From contig NC_064682.1 of the NCBI RefSeq assembly GCF_023278565.1, forward strand, positions 1,612,001-1,676,000: a stretch of 64,000 nucleotides of DNA, read 5' to 3'. Below are positions 24,155 through 35,700 of the stretch, piece by piece; position 1 is the first letter of the stretch; the number at the start of each line of letters is the position of its first letter. The notes below the pieces were generated by a model, which did not search any database, was not told the DNA's origin, and worked only from the letters and a program-made list of their open reading frames with translations. Source of the stretch: Colletotrichum lupini. Taxonomy: Eukaryota > Ascomycota > Sordariomycetes > Glomerellales > Glomerellaceae. A program made the position numbers and the translations under genes.

Positions 24155-24812
24155 ACCATCTCTTTTGCTTATTTCTTCTTTTTTTGTTCTTCGGTGTTAT
24201 TGGTACGCAATATGCATTGCTGTTGAGATGGACAGTGTTTTTTTTTCTTTTTCGAGAGAAAGATTTTGTTCCTGGTGAGGAGGCAAGGTTCGGGGTTGTG
24301 GATAGGTACCGAGGTATCAACCAGACCCCTTATTTATCTACCGCTCTGGACACCAAAGCAGTGAAGATTTAGAGTCAGCTACGGACATTTGAGAAGCTGT
24401 GAGAATCAAAGGCGATATTGAATGGCATCAAAGGAAAGATTTCGAATCAACTACATACATTGTGTAGACACGCAGACACCATATGCAACGCGATGACATT
24501 TAGGCTTTCCCGGATGATTGTAAGCTTGAGTTTCATCGCAAGTGCACAGGAAGTTTACTCTGACAAAAAAGGACAAAAAGAGATGGGATCAAAGTCCACG
24601 GTAACTTGGTCATATGGAACAGCAGGGGCTGGAGGGTATCTACATAACCAATGAGTGGCTGCCCTGCAACGACAAACTTCATGTCGCTAGCAACTGAGCG
24701 CGAACTTCACGATCCATATAACGGCCTTCCAATCCAAAGAAAACAAGGCAAAAAGATGCCCAGATCGTCATAGAGGAGAGAATGTTCAAGATATGCCACA
24801 AAAACAAAAGAT

Positions 24813-24886
24813 TGATTTCGCCCGGACTTGAACCGGAGACCTTCAGTGTGTTAGACTGACGTGATAACCAACTACACCACGAAACC
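24813..24886 (-). tRNA. tRNA-Val (anticodon AAC)
   Basis: On the minus strand, GGTTTCG (24886-24880) pairs with CGAAATC (24820-24814), with one G-U pair and discriminator A at 24813. The body reads TGGTGTAGTTGGTTATCACG (D-arm), then anticodon loop CTAACAC between CAGT and ACTG (AAC at 24852-24850), then a T-arm with loop TTCAAGT. No intron. It lies 660 bp from the plus-strand tRNA-Tyr. Confidence 0.93.
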
Positions 24887-25406
24887 TAATTGGATGCTCG
24901 TACTTGGGGACAGGACTACTTGAGAAGGGCTTCTGCGCCGTCAACGCTTGAGAGCAGCCGCAGTGTCAGGAGTCGACGTCAACGTACAAGAGACAGAGAC
25001 AGTTGTGGTTGTCTAAAGCAACATGTCTGCCCGTAATTGGCACGCAAGAGGCAAGAAACCGAAATGTCCAGGTGACGTCGTTTTCCCCTTGGCCATTCAA
25101 ACTCTCAGATATGAAGCATCTCCAGGACAGCCTCCAGCCGGAAACCAAGACCCTTCACCATTTACATCCTCAAAACCACACTCCAGCTGCCCAAGCCGGC
25201 AAGATTCCGAACACATGGATAAACTCCAATCTCTCATTATGGATACCTCTCATTCGAAAACCCATAATCCTTTACATCGGTGAATGGCATAGCGTCCCCC
25301 ACCCAAAGAAAAATTCGAATCTCATCCATCTCGGGCACGTCCCGTCAAGAAAGACTCTTCACCACGCAGCCCCACCCATTCCAGCAGTCCCAGCGATCCC
25401 CAAGTC

Positions 25407-25413
25407 TATAAAA
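25407..25413 (+). promoter_or_regulatory. TATA-like box upstream of U3 snoRNA
   Basis: TATAAAA about 60 bp upstream of the predicted U3 5' end, within CAAGTCTATAAAATACC. Spacing suits a fungal snRNA/snoRNA promoter; which polymerase uses it is not shown by the sequence. Confidence 0.5.
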
Positions 25414-25467
25414 TACCGTCCTCCCGCCGCAACTCTTGGGAAATTTATTATTCTTTTTTTTCTTCAT

Positions 25468-25724
25468 GTCGACAATACTTCAGAGAATCATTTCTATAGT
25501 ATTCGACCTACTCTTGGTTCCCTAAAGGAGCTACAGATCCCACCCTGGTTGATGATTGATATCCTCGATACCCTAGAGTGATGAACTCTTGGTTGTTCTC
25601 GAACCCTCCGCGAGGAGGGCGGGCCTTCGGGCTTGTATAGAGAACGGTGATGATCTCGTCCCCTGTTCGCGGTCTTGCCCTTGGGCGCGCGGGAGGGGTG
25701 GGCATCGATGGACGTCTGACAGGC
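25468..25724 (+). ncRNA. U3 small nucleolar RNA (box C/D)
   Basis: U3 pairs with pre-18S rRNA and the 5' ETS and nucleates the small-subunit processome in the nucleolus. All boxes appear in order: 5' end GTCGACAATACTTCAG (yeast begins GTCGAC...ACTTCAG), box A GAATCATTTCTATAG at 25485-25499, box C' TTGATGA at 25549-25555 in a GGTTGATGA context, box B AGAGTGATGAA at 25575-25585, box C GTGATGA at 25647-25653 and box D GTCTGA at 25714-25719. Between B and C a multi-branch fold is visible: outer stem GTTCTC/GAGAAC (25595-25600 with 25640-25645), hairpin CCCTCC-GCGA-GGAGGG, and hairpin GCC-TTCG-GGC. Unlike the yeast genes there is no intron after the first nucleotides. Ends are set by analogy and may be off by several bases. 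A 192-codon frame at 25003-25581 overlaps it and is discounted. Confidence 0.93.
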
Positions 25725-25728
25725 TCTG

Positions 25729-25743
25729 TTTTTCTCTTTTTTT
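25729..25743 (+). terminator. T-rich stretch after U3
   Basis: TTTTTCTCTTTTTTT immediately follows the U3 box D region. It may mark the end of transcription or be part of the 3' processing signal. Confidence 0.4.
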
Positions 25744-25969
25744 CATTACGTGCTGGAGCATGACTCTGGTCGTGAAGAAGAAGACTCTCTTGTTTTTGAC
25801 AAGAGAAAAGGAATGATTCGAAGAGTGTCAAGACGTTCATAGGTCAATTGTATTTCATACGCCTAAAATCCAGAACCATTCTGTTGATATACAACCAGGC
25901 CCAAACATGCTCTAACTAAAATACAAGTTTCATCATCAATCTTTAAGACCCCGTCGCGACATCATCCAT

Positions 25970-27416
25970 TTATTCGGCAACCCAGACGGCGCTCATGCCC
26001 ATACCGGTACCGATACACATAGACGTGTTGCCAATCCTCTTACCCGTCCGCTTGAGCTCGTACAGCAGCGTCGAGATCTGCCTCGCGCCAGTGCAGCCCA
26101 GCGGGTGACCGAAAGCGATGGCGCCGCCCTTGGGGTTGACCTTTTCGAACGGGATGCCGAGCTGCTCGGCGCTCCACAAGCACTGCGACGCGAACGCCTC
26201 GTTGATCTCGTAGATGTCGACATCCTCGGTCGCGATGCCGGCCTTGGCGTTGGCGACGGGAATGGCCTTGGCGGGACCCTGGCCCATGAGCAGCGGCGGC
26301 AGGCCGACGATGGCGGCGGAGACGAACTTGCCGAGGATGGGCTGGCCGAGGCGCTCGGCGGTCGAGCGCTTCATGAAGAGCACGGCGGCGGCGCCGTCGG
26401 ACACCTGGGAGGCATTACCGGCGTGGATGCCGCCGTCCTTTGCGAAGGCGGGCTTGATCTTGGCCAGGGACTCGGCGGTGACGCCGGCGCGGATGCCGTC
26501 GTCCTTTGCGACGGTGATCTCCTTGGTCTCGCCAGACTTGGGATCCTCCCACTTGACCTTGAGGGGGGTGATTTCCTGGTCGAAGAGACCCTCAGCCTGG
26601 GCCTTGGTGGCCTTGGCGTATGAGGCGGCGGCGAAGGCGTCCTGCTTGGTGCGGGGGATGCCGAGGTCCTGGGCCATGTTCTCGGAGAGAACGCCCATGG
26701 GGACCTTGCAGTTTGCGGCCTCGGGAGTGTTTTCGAGGAGCTCAGAGAACTCGGAGACGGCGGCGGGGCTATATGGGACAGAGGGTCAGTTACTGAGATT
26801 ATGAGAACACAGGGCCAAGGAGGGCACATACCCGTATTGCGTTGACATGCTCTCGACGCCGGCGCCGATACCGACCTCAATCATGCCGGTCTTGATCGCG
26901 TTGATAATGTCCACGGAAGCCTGCAGACCAGAAGAGCACTGGCGGTTGAGGGTGCGCACGGCAGTGGTCTGGGGGAAGCCGGCGACGAGGGCAGCGGCAC
27001 GCATCTCGGTGGCACCACCGCCGGGGGCCAGGACGGTGCCGACGGCGATATCCTCGACGAGGGCGGGGTCGATCTTGGAGCGGTCGAGGAGGGCCTTGAG
27101 GACGCCAGCCATCAGGTCGGCGGCCTGGGTGTCCTTGAACCCACCCTTGCCACCCTTGGTGAAGGGAGTTCGGAGTGCTGCGGTGACGACGACCTACGGG
27201 GGAATACGATTAGACGGGCACGTTCTATCATAATTTGGATAGAGAGCGGTCGGGAGCTTACATCGTCGGCGTTCTTCTGGAGGATCTTGTCCTTGCCGCC
27301 GGCGGAGAACTGGCCGCCAAGCTGAGTCAATCTCTCGAGGGCTGTTTTGAGCGACGTGGTTAGTAAAAGAGGCGAAGTGGCCGCGAGCAGAGTGTTGATT
27401 GCTACTCACCACCCAT
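25970..27416 (-). CDS. 3-ketoacyl-CoA thiolase, peroxisomal (acetyl-CoA acyltransferase)
   Basis: Last step of peroxisomal beta-oxidation: 3-ketoacyl-CoA plus CoA gives acetyl-CoA and a shortened acyl-CoA. Four exons: 27416-27410, 27341-27262, 27193-26832 and 26768-25970; introns 68, 68 and 63 nt; 415 aa, the usual family length. The first coding exon is just 7 nt (ATGGGTG), so the N-terminus is MGALERLTQLGGQF after splicing. Residues 6-14, RLTQLGGQF, match the PTS2 consensus and argue for peroxisomal import through Pex7. Catalytic residues are Cys115 (RTLNRQCSSG), His371 (GHPLGCTGAR) and Cys401 (NTSMCIGTGMG). Two CCTCGG-type hexamers lie 180-350 bp upstream. A cytosolic acetoacetyl-CoA thiolase is less likely because of the PTS2 and closer resemblance to the POT1/FOX3 type. 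Confidence 0.95.
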
Positions 27417-27598
27417 TGTGATAGATATGAAGCTTCGAAGATAGAAACGAGAGGGTATATAGATGGATCGAACAGATGGAGAGACGAGATTGAAAAGAGG
27501 AGATGTAGGTGGAACAGGTATATCAATACAAAAGTGTGTAAGGGGAACTGTGACGGGCAAGATGTATGTCTGGTTCGGATCTCAGATGGGACAATGAG

Positions 27599-27604
27599 CC
27601 TCGG
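27599..27604. promoter_or_regulatory. CCTCGG hexamer upstream of thiolase
   Basis: FarA/FarB/Ctf1-type core about 183 bp upstream of the thiolase start. This regulator class is known to activate peroxisomal beta-oxidation genes on fatty acids. Confidence 0.4.
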
Positions 27605-27757
27605 ATGTTCTCAAAAACGGGTCTCTGACAAAGGAGCAGCAGGGTACTTGGTACACCTTGAAAGAGCTGGCTGATGTCAGCTGGGGGTCATCCAGCGCTG
27701 CACCTCACCTTTCTGCTGCAGCAGCAATCCAGTAGGTCCAGCAACCAAAAAAACCGG

Positions 27758-27763
27758 CCGAGG
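27758..27763. promoter_or_regulatory. CCGAGG hexamer upstream of thiolase
   Basis: Second core, opposite orientation, about 340 bp upstream of the thiolase start in a GGCCGAGGCA context. Confidence 0.35.
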
Positions 27764-28510
27764 CATCCAAATTCCAGCGACCACACCGCATTGGTTACGA
27801 AACTCCGGGGCCCGAACCCCACCCTTTTTCTCTGGAGAACTTAGGTGCGGAAAGGTATCCGTATCTCACCTAGCTGCCATTTTCACATGCTCGTTTCTTC
27901 CCCACTGAAGCGGTAGCAGGTGCTGTTTCTGGCTGTTGGTGCGCCGCGACAGCAACCTTGGTCCCCACGTTCTCCCGCCTCCCCCGTACTTTTCCCTCCC
28001 CTGGTACTTACCTTGCGGGGAATTGGCACGCCAATAGCTTGCGTCACAAGCACTTTACGGCAGCCCAGGTGATCAGCGTCCCGTCCTCCTACCATTCTTC
28101 TCTCGCATTCTCTTTGTTAGCCTTCTTAGGGCGTCACGGGACCTCTGGCGGCTTATGATACCTCGCTGCGAGGCTGGTGAGCTTGATGGCCGCCCTTTTG
28201 TGCTTTGTCCATCAGGTGCAACACGTGCTGGCTTGGCTTGAGCAGCAACCTTATTTTTTCCATGTGAAGATGCACCGCGAGTCAATCCTTAAAATCCCAA
28301 GCGCAAACCAATAGGATAATTGTTTCATCCACATGGAAACCTTAGCCTCGAGTCATCCTACGTATGCAGCTACTTGTGGAGCAACAAGCAGCTGGAAATG
28401 GAGATATCGCGACTTTATAGGTTCATCATAATACAAGGTCATTGTTCTACATATCTGTGTATGTCTCTCTCTCTCTCTTCCGACAAATTGTCTGTATAGC
28501 TTCTCTCCCT

Positions 28511-29714
28511 CTACAACTTGGCCGCCGGCTTGATCAACGCCAGCCTCGCCTTCAGCGCCGCCTCAGCCTCCTTCTCTATTCTAGGAACCAAGTCCTTGAC
28601 CGACGGGATGTCGTGAATCAATCCAATAACCTGTCCGGCCGTCCAAACCTATAGCAGAAAATGGTCAGCTCGATACTTCAAACCATGCTCACGTGAAGGA
28701 AAGGGATATACACTCACGCCATAGTCCGGATCACCCGTGATGAAAACCTCCTTGCCCCTCTTCCCGCTCACAAGCGGCGCAATCTCGGAAAACTCGCCCG
28801 ACGTGCTCTGCTCCTCAATCTTGATCGCCTCCTCCGTGACCTTGTTCTTGTACAGCCGCGTCGTGTTTCTCCACCGCCGAAGCAGCAGCGCTGTGTCCGT
28901 CTCCTGCGCCTTGACAATCTCCTCCTTGATCTTGTGATGGATCGGCGCCTCCAGCGTGCACATGAACCGCGTGCCCATGTTGACGCCCACCGCGCCCAGG
29001 CACAGCGCCGCCGCGAGCCCTTCGCCGTCCGCGAACCCGCCGCTCGCGATGAAGGGCACCTTCAGCGACTGCCGCGCCCGCGAGAGGAGGATGAAGTTGG
29101 TAATGTCCGACTCGCCCACGTGGCCGGCGCACTCGAAGCCGTCGATGCTAAGGAAGTCGACGCCGAGCTTGACGGCGCTCTGCGCGTGGCGGATCGTCGT
29201 GCACTTGTGCAGGATCGTAACGCCCGCGGCCTTGAGCTGCTTGATGACGGGGCCCGGCGAGTTGCCGGCCGTCTCGACGATCTTGATGCCCTCGTCGATG
29301 ACGACCTGGGCGTAGGCGGCGTAGTCTGGGGGCACGAGGGCCGGAAGGAGGGTGATGTTGACGGCAAAGGGGTACTTTGTGAGGGTCTTGCAGCGCTGGA
29401 TCTCCTTGCGCAGCTCCTCGGGGGTCGGGAAGATGAGGGCGGTGATGATGCCCAGCGCGCCCGCGTTGGAGACGGCCGAGGCGAGGTCGGCTGTGCCGAC
29501 GTGCTGCATGCCGCCCTGGACGATGGGTACTGTGAGGCGAGCGAGAGCGTGTCAGCGATGAGTTGTCCTCTCTGGTACTCTACCCGGCATAAAGGATCAG
29601 GATGCGCGCCATAGTGACGCCTGCGAATGTGATGTGTCGTGCGTCTTCTCGCGAGCCCTACTCTGACGTACCTTTGATACCCAACCGTCGGGTCAGCTCA
29701 GTGTCGAAAGGCAT
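28511..29714 (-). CDS. Nitronate monooxygenase (2-nitropropane dioxygenase family)
   Basis: FMN-dependent enzyme oxidising alkyl nitronates such as propionate-3-nitronate to carbonyl compounds and nitrite, thought to be a detoxification activity. Three exons: 29714-29672, 29529-28718 and 28648-28511; introns 142 and 69 nt; 330 aa. The joins give MPFDTELTRRLGIKV-PIVQGGMQHVGTADLASAVSN at the N-terminus and GDPDYG-VWTAGQVIGLIHD near the C-terminus. TIM-barrel and flavin landmarks include VPIVQGGMQ, GGFADGEGLAAALCLGA and GVNMGTRF. His151 in FECAGHVGESD matches the catalytic base of fungal enzymes. The C-terminus KPAAKL resembles a weak PTS1 (AKL), which would place it in peroxisomes beside the neighbouring thiolase's product; that is inference. 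Confidence 0.94.
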
Positions 29715-32700
29715 GTTGGGCAATCGGAGCGTTTTCTTTCTCTATTCGATTCGATTCGATTTCGGTACGAAATGTTGTGTTACGTGGAGAAACAGGTCGA
29801 GGGACGAGGGCGACAATCAGAACGAGGCAACAGGAAAAAGGAGACAACAAACTTCTAAAGCGTCTAGTCTAGATGGTGTAGATTGCAGACGTGATAATAA
29901 AAAGGGACAGAGTGGTGATTCTGACGGCAGTTTGGCTGACTCGGTCTGGCCGGTCAAAGGACGACGGCTGCTCAGCCCCCCCGATCGGTACCTTGGGACA
30001 GTGGGGACGTACCGAGGTAACTCGGCCTCCACCAACCGTCTCCCCCGCGTTTCCAGGTGCCAGGCCATTTTTCGATTAGAGCGAACATGGGGAAACACGG
30101 CCGACCCCATTTCGTGCCGTTCCTCTCTCACATGGCCAGACGCCATCTTTCCGCCGTCCACGGGACTATTTCCGTAACCAGAAGGCTTCATCCCTGACAC
30201 CAGTCGGCCTGGCTTCACTCACTTTCTTCATATTCTGACAGAGAACGCAGCACACTGTATCTTCATCCTTGACATACTGAATCATCAAGGAGGTTAGCAC
30301 AACAACACTTCGCAGGCCAACAGACTAGACAGACGCGTAGCACCGCGCTTCCACCTCTCAGTTCCTCTGGCTTCAGCCTTTCACGAAGCCCCATGGCGTG
30401 TAATATGTGACGCTGTGCTCCCTATCATATTGAATCTCATCGGTCAATAATCAAAGCTTCCGAGGGCCGCACACTGGACCCCCGGGTATCTCGATACCTG
30501 GCTGCCCGTTGGTCAGCAAGCACGCCACCCAAGGACGATTGGATGTTTGTGCCCGATATCATCAGCGCCCCATCTCTCTCATCTGGCGGCTCTTCGAGGC
30601 GTTGGTGCCACAGCATCTAGGCTACGTGATGCGAATCCGACCTAAAGGAACGTCATTAGGCATTTGATAGTCGCCGTCCGCAACTCAGTTCAATCACAGG
30701 AACAATGTCTGACGTGGAGTGCATGATGCAGAATAGGACGTCTATCATTGATGATGATGAGTATGACAACACAGCTTGCCCTGAGTAAAAGCTCAAGTGC
30801 AAACCTCGAGACAGGCCATACGGACTCCGGCACGTCCTTCACACACACGGAACAGCGGAACCGGAGGTTTTCGACACGACAGTGTCGGGTTGACATCCGT
30901 TTGTCGGCGAGACTGTCAGGCCCCCCTCAAACTTTCCGGATGACAAACACTGCCAAGGGCTATCGAGCTTAATCCCACATGGCCTCATCGGCTACGAAGA
31001 AACGCTCCTGGATAGGGACGTCTGGTTTGTGATCCACCGAGCAAATGGTGACGAGCCATGCTGCCGGTGTTGTCTAGCAGTACAAGATTATTCGTGTGAT
31101 ACCTCATCACGTCCGTGACCAGGACTGCTCATGGCTTTTCCCCGCTGCATGTCGTCTTCCCTATCCGCAGGGCCGGCGTAATGTGTATCATCACGCTACC
31201 GGAACCGCCATCGACGCTCGTTTACGTCCGCCTGATGTGTGCCTAAGAATGTCAATGTAGACCTCGATGAGCTTGCTACGTCGGGATTCGGAATCCTTTC
31301 GTGGCCCGACTGTTGGACGCCTTCTTCGTGCATCTTGACGACCAATAGTTCGAGATAGCCACGGCCTTTTGTGTTCACCATTGGCCCAAGCTTAATTTCT
31401 CCCCTGAACGATACTGTTGATCCGAGTCGCCAGGTCCAATGCGCTAGATGACCATGTCGTCTTCAAACTTTTGACGTGCAGGTACCGGCCTCGAACGATT
31501 CGAGACTCTGAGAGAGACCCCTTTCTTGCTCCCGTGCTCCCTAGCCATGCGAGGGCGATCACTGACGAGGCCTTGCTTTCATGCGGCCATCCTGGCGGGC
31601 GATGACATCTATGTAGTAGCAAGGAGACGATCCACGTGGACTCAAATGAGGTCCCACGAAGACAATCGTATGCCGGACTACCGCCCGATAGATGATGTGG
31701 CAAACTTGGCCAAGGAAAATGTCTTTCCAGACATCGACACGTAGCTCGATCAAGAGGAAGCCTGCTTTTTACGCAGCAACTTTGCTGTGAAACAATGTGG
31801 CATCCTCCTTCCGTATGTCTCTATTCGAACTTTGGTGAGACATGGGCGGGAGATGTACATTTGACGCCGGCTTCCCGCATCCAAAACGGTTTAGCTGCCG
31901 TTGCTGCGTTGGCGGCGCCTCGCAGGGCGGCGAAGGATGAGGAAGCAACCGTATGCTCCCGACAGATTGACCGAAGCAGCTAGTTTGGGCTATCGACCGC
32001 AATGCGCCATCTTTGAGGATTTCGTATGGCAGCAACATGCCACCAGCCTCGGCCATCGGTTGGTAATCGGTACCTGGACTGGAGATGAAGTTGGCAAACA
32101 AGTCGGGGAGGCTCGGGTATGCGGACTCCACCGAGACTCGCAGAGCCATCCATTTCCGCGTCTCGGTGTCATTGGAAGGACCAGCCCCATGCTATGCGAG
32201 TACAGGTCTCCTTAGGTCGCAATGCTGCACGTAGGTGGTGAACGTCTGCGGGTGGCGGGTGGGAAGAGCCGTTTTGAAAAAGAAATTTCGCAGTCACCCT
32301 TGTTTGTCCGGGGATGATCGAATCAGTGGATAAGAGTGGAAGAAGCCTTCGAGAATTCCTCCTGTGAAGCGGCGGTGTTTACTCCGTACGCTATAGGACA
32401 GATTCTGCTAGATACGGCGAGCATACTGGCATCATGCTCCTTTGCGGGATGCCACAAACACCCAGGTCGGCGGGACCAAACGCAGTCAATAAGCAGTGTT
32501 GAATGGGGCTGGCTAACGGATTGCTGCTGTAGTGCTGACCGCTCATCATTGATTTCCTGCCAACCATGGGGAAGCACGGGAGCTATGGCGCACTACCGGC
32601 CAAGCCGCACTCGGAGACTTGCCATAACTTCGGCAAGGGCTGAGGTAGGTAGGAAGAGTTGGAGCAGAGATCTGTATCCATAGGTGTTATCCGTTTCCAG

Positions 32701-35700
32701 TTGGCTAGTCAGTCCTCAATCTCCAATGGACTTACACGGATGATGATCACCCTCCCTCCCGAGTCCCGCGCAGCGTCCATGCGTCGACATTGGAGCGAGT
32801 TTCCGTCTCAGACGAGTCGATAGGTTCACATCAGAGCGTCCGCTGTGTAAGGAGAGAGAAAGAGGGAGAGGCAGAGACAAAGGGATAGGGGAGGGGCGCG
32901 GCCACAAAGGAGGCAGAAGAGGGCTGCGGTAGTTCCGGGGGATGTTGGAACTGGTCCCGACGGGTTGGTCAAGAAAACATTTCAACCAGATGGACCCTGG
33001 TTTCGCCCGCACATCCTGCAGTCTGCAGTCGCGTCTGCACGCTGTCGAGCGCCGGAGCCCCCTGACCTTATTCCTGGTCCTGGTCACAGTCCCGCCAAGG
33101 GCGAACGCCGATCCGCGAGCAAACATTGGGGCGGCACCGATCTGCTCATCACTTTGAACTTTGGAGCATTCTGGAGCGCGATAGAATGTTCGTCCGCTGT
33201 TGAATGTTTGCTCAAATGTTTCCTCGTCAACTATCGAGGGTTGCACAAACGGAGGGAAACATGTTGAACAAAGTCAAAGTCCGAAGGGGGTCTACTGTCT
33301 GCGGATCCCGTCTAGCGAGTGCGCGAACGGTCGGGTGGTGGATGTGAGGTCGCATTTAGGTGTACGGATACGGAATAAGGCGGTGACAAAAGCTGAGGTG
33401 TGAAGTGTGAAGAAAATGATTTTTTTGTCGATTTTGAGTTCAACAACGGGGGCCTTGCGACCGGGACAGGGCCAGAAACTTTTTTTCTTTTTTACCAGAG
33501 GAAGGAACCTAGAACCCTGGACCCTGCCCTGGCGCCTGCCCGACGTTGACCCCAAGTCTTCCGGTGCCAATGGTGGCCTGCCGCTTCCTCCTGATGCCCG
33601 GGAGAACAAGAAGATGGAGACGAGAAGGACAGAGAGACACACGCACACCGAGAGAACCTTGAAGTTCGTGGCTTGCTAGGTTTATTCGTACACGACGCAG
33701 TCGAGATGCCATGGATATGATGCTCGCTGCTCGCTCTTTACTTTCTCCTTCTGCCCCTTGCTGTGAAGGTTCCATCTACTCCGTACGCTACTCCATACCG
33801 ATACGGATGTAGTCCCAGCGCACAGTCGCTGCAAGCCCGAGGCCAACCTAGTCTTTCGGCTGCGCAGATATTCCCTGGCTGTTCCTGCCTCAGTGCTTTT
33901 CCTCTAAGTCGTTCGTTCGTGTCCTGACGGGCGCATGGAGCACCAGATGCCCCGTCATTCTCTCTTTGATGACGGCCTCATTCTGTCAAAGGACCTAACC
34001 TACATGCTGAGTAACATTACACAACATGAGCATTGCATTACGGGCTACTTGCAGTGTAGTGTGTAGTGCGTGTGTCTCGATAAGACAACCCTGCTGAATG
34101 ACTTGCGGAAAGGCTGAAATGCTTTGTTAGAGTAGCATCCCTTCCGACTGCCGTCTGAAGTGAAAAGAAAAGTTTAAAGACATAAAAGACGGTGAGGGCA
34201 GAATAACTCCACGGAAGGACACCGGCATCGCCCCGTAGACTAAAACAGAACGAAACAATAAAACCGCCGGCAAAGCTTCGCTCTGTTGTATACGGATGCT
34301 AGTGTTGCTAGCCAACTGGGTCGCTGCGCATCCGTACGAAGTAATGTAGTATTCAAACGATTTCCTCACTGAGACCGCGCCTTATGATGGATGTCCCCAA
34401 CGTATGGAGTACTGAGTACCTCTGGTAATTACCTTACCGTAGAAGTAGTTGCCCGGGTGGGGAGGAGGAGTAGTCTGGGAGGAGAGGTTTGTGAGTCGTG
34501 ACTATGAAAGGACTACTAACTCTGTGCTAAGGACCAAGATGGCAAAGGTAAGCTCGGGAAACAACCAGGGGTTGTAACTCTCAAGTCACAATGTTTCGCT
34601 CCACTTTAGCCTTTCATTTTGCTCGACTCACACTCATTCAGAGCCGTCCAGTCTCCACGTCCCCGTCATTCTCATGCGACCTTCTCATCCTCTCACCCTC
34701 ACCCTCACTCTCATCCTCACCTCTTACGCTCATTCTCACTCTCATCACCTAGTCTTTCATTATCATCCACCATCACCACCACCACCTTGACCATGCAAGT
34801 ACTGTACATATCCAACCCGACACATCATAAGGTACATACACATATACGCAGGTCAACAAGCCCAGTTCCCCGGCTTCCCGGTTCCATATCCCCCCTTCCT
34901 ATCCGTACTGCTCCCTTCGTTTCGGGGAAGCATGACGGTTCCTAGACTCACAGGCTAAGACGCCAGGGACCCCTTCGGCTGGGGCTCTTCCCATTCCCCG
35001 ATGCCACCAAGGCCGCCAATGCCTCCACAGACCAACATGGGCCACCTTAACCACCGCCACGACTGGTGATCCACCCCATGTTCTCCAGCTGCGAGGTGCC
35101 CGTTCCTCTACAAGCTGCTGTACGTGCTGCTCTAGCTGCATTCGAGCTGCAGTTGCTCAAACCCGCCGGTCGCCTGTCACTCTGGACGATCCCGCCCGTC
35201 CTTAACCATTGCTGGTTTCTAAGCGGTACTAGGTCACTCACTGTGAAGAGCTTGGATACTCGTGTGCCTTGCTAAGAAGTATGGATACAGCCACGACTAT
35301 CAGCAAGTCCCCTGGACCTGATCTAAACCCGAACTGATGAGGCCTCTGAAGTCATTGAGAGCTTAGGACTAGCCAAACAGCCGCACGTACCTCACCTTGC
35401 TTGCCTTTGCTGGGCACACGAGATGTCATGACATTGTTTTCATGTTCATTTGCGATATCGAAGGCACGAAGCTAACGCTACACGTTCACAAACAGCCCAG
35501 CACAAGCGCGTTGAGGCGAGCAGGGGGGCAACGGACGTAGGTCTCACAACCACATGCTCGTCTTGCAGATGCCATGTCTTGAACGACACTCTCTCACACT
35601 CTTCACCAAACCCAATCTGTCTCTGTCTCTGTCGTCTTTCACATTTCATAATTGTCCTCACCAGCAGCATCGGTATCATCATCATCATCATCATCATCAT

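Larger units (their letters stand above)
27417..28510. other. Thiolase upstream region and NMO 3' flank
   Basis: About 1.1 kb between two minus-strand genes. It holds the thiolase promoter with two CCTCGG/CCGAGG hexamers and a C/T-rich stretch at 27960-28005. No gene is supported. Confidence 0.5.

Noticed and set aside
25003..25581. 192-codon plus-strand frame
   Set aside because: It overlaps the 5' half of the U3 snoRNA, including boxes A, C' and B, and its translation has no recognisable features.
28006..28020. U1 snRNA-like 5' end (ACTTACCTTGCGGGG)
   Set aside because: The following sequence lacks the stem-loop I GATCA-type loop in place, the stem-loop II ATTGCAC loop and an Sm site, so it is a chance match.
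31417..31744. Two overlapping plus-strand frames that together look faintly protein-like
   Set aside because: They need a frameshift to join, no family is recognisable, and no splice sites fit. Kept only as a remark under the gene-poor region.
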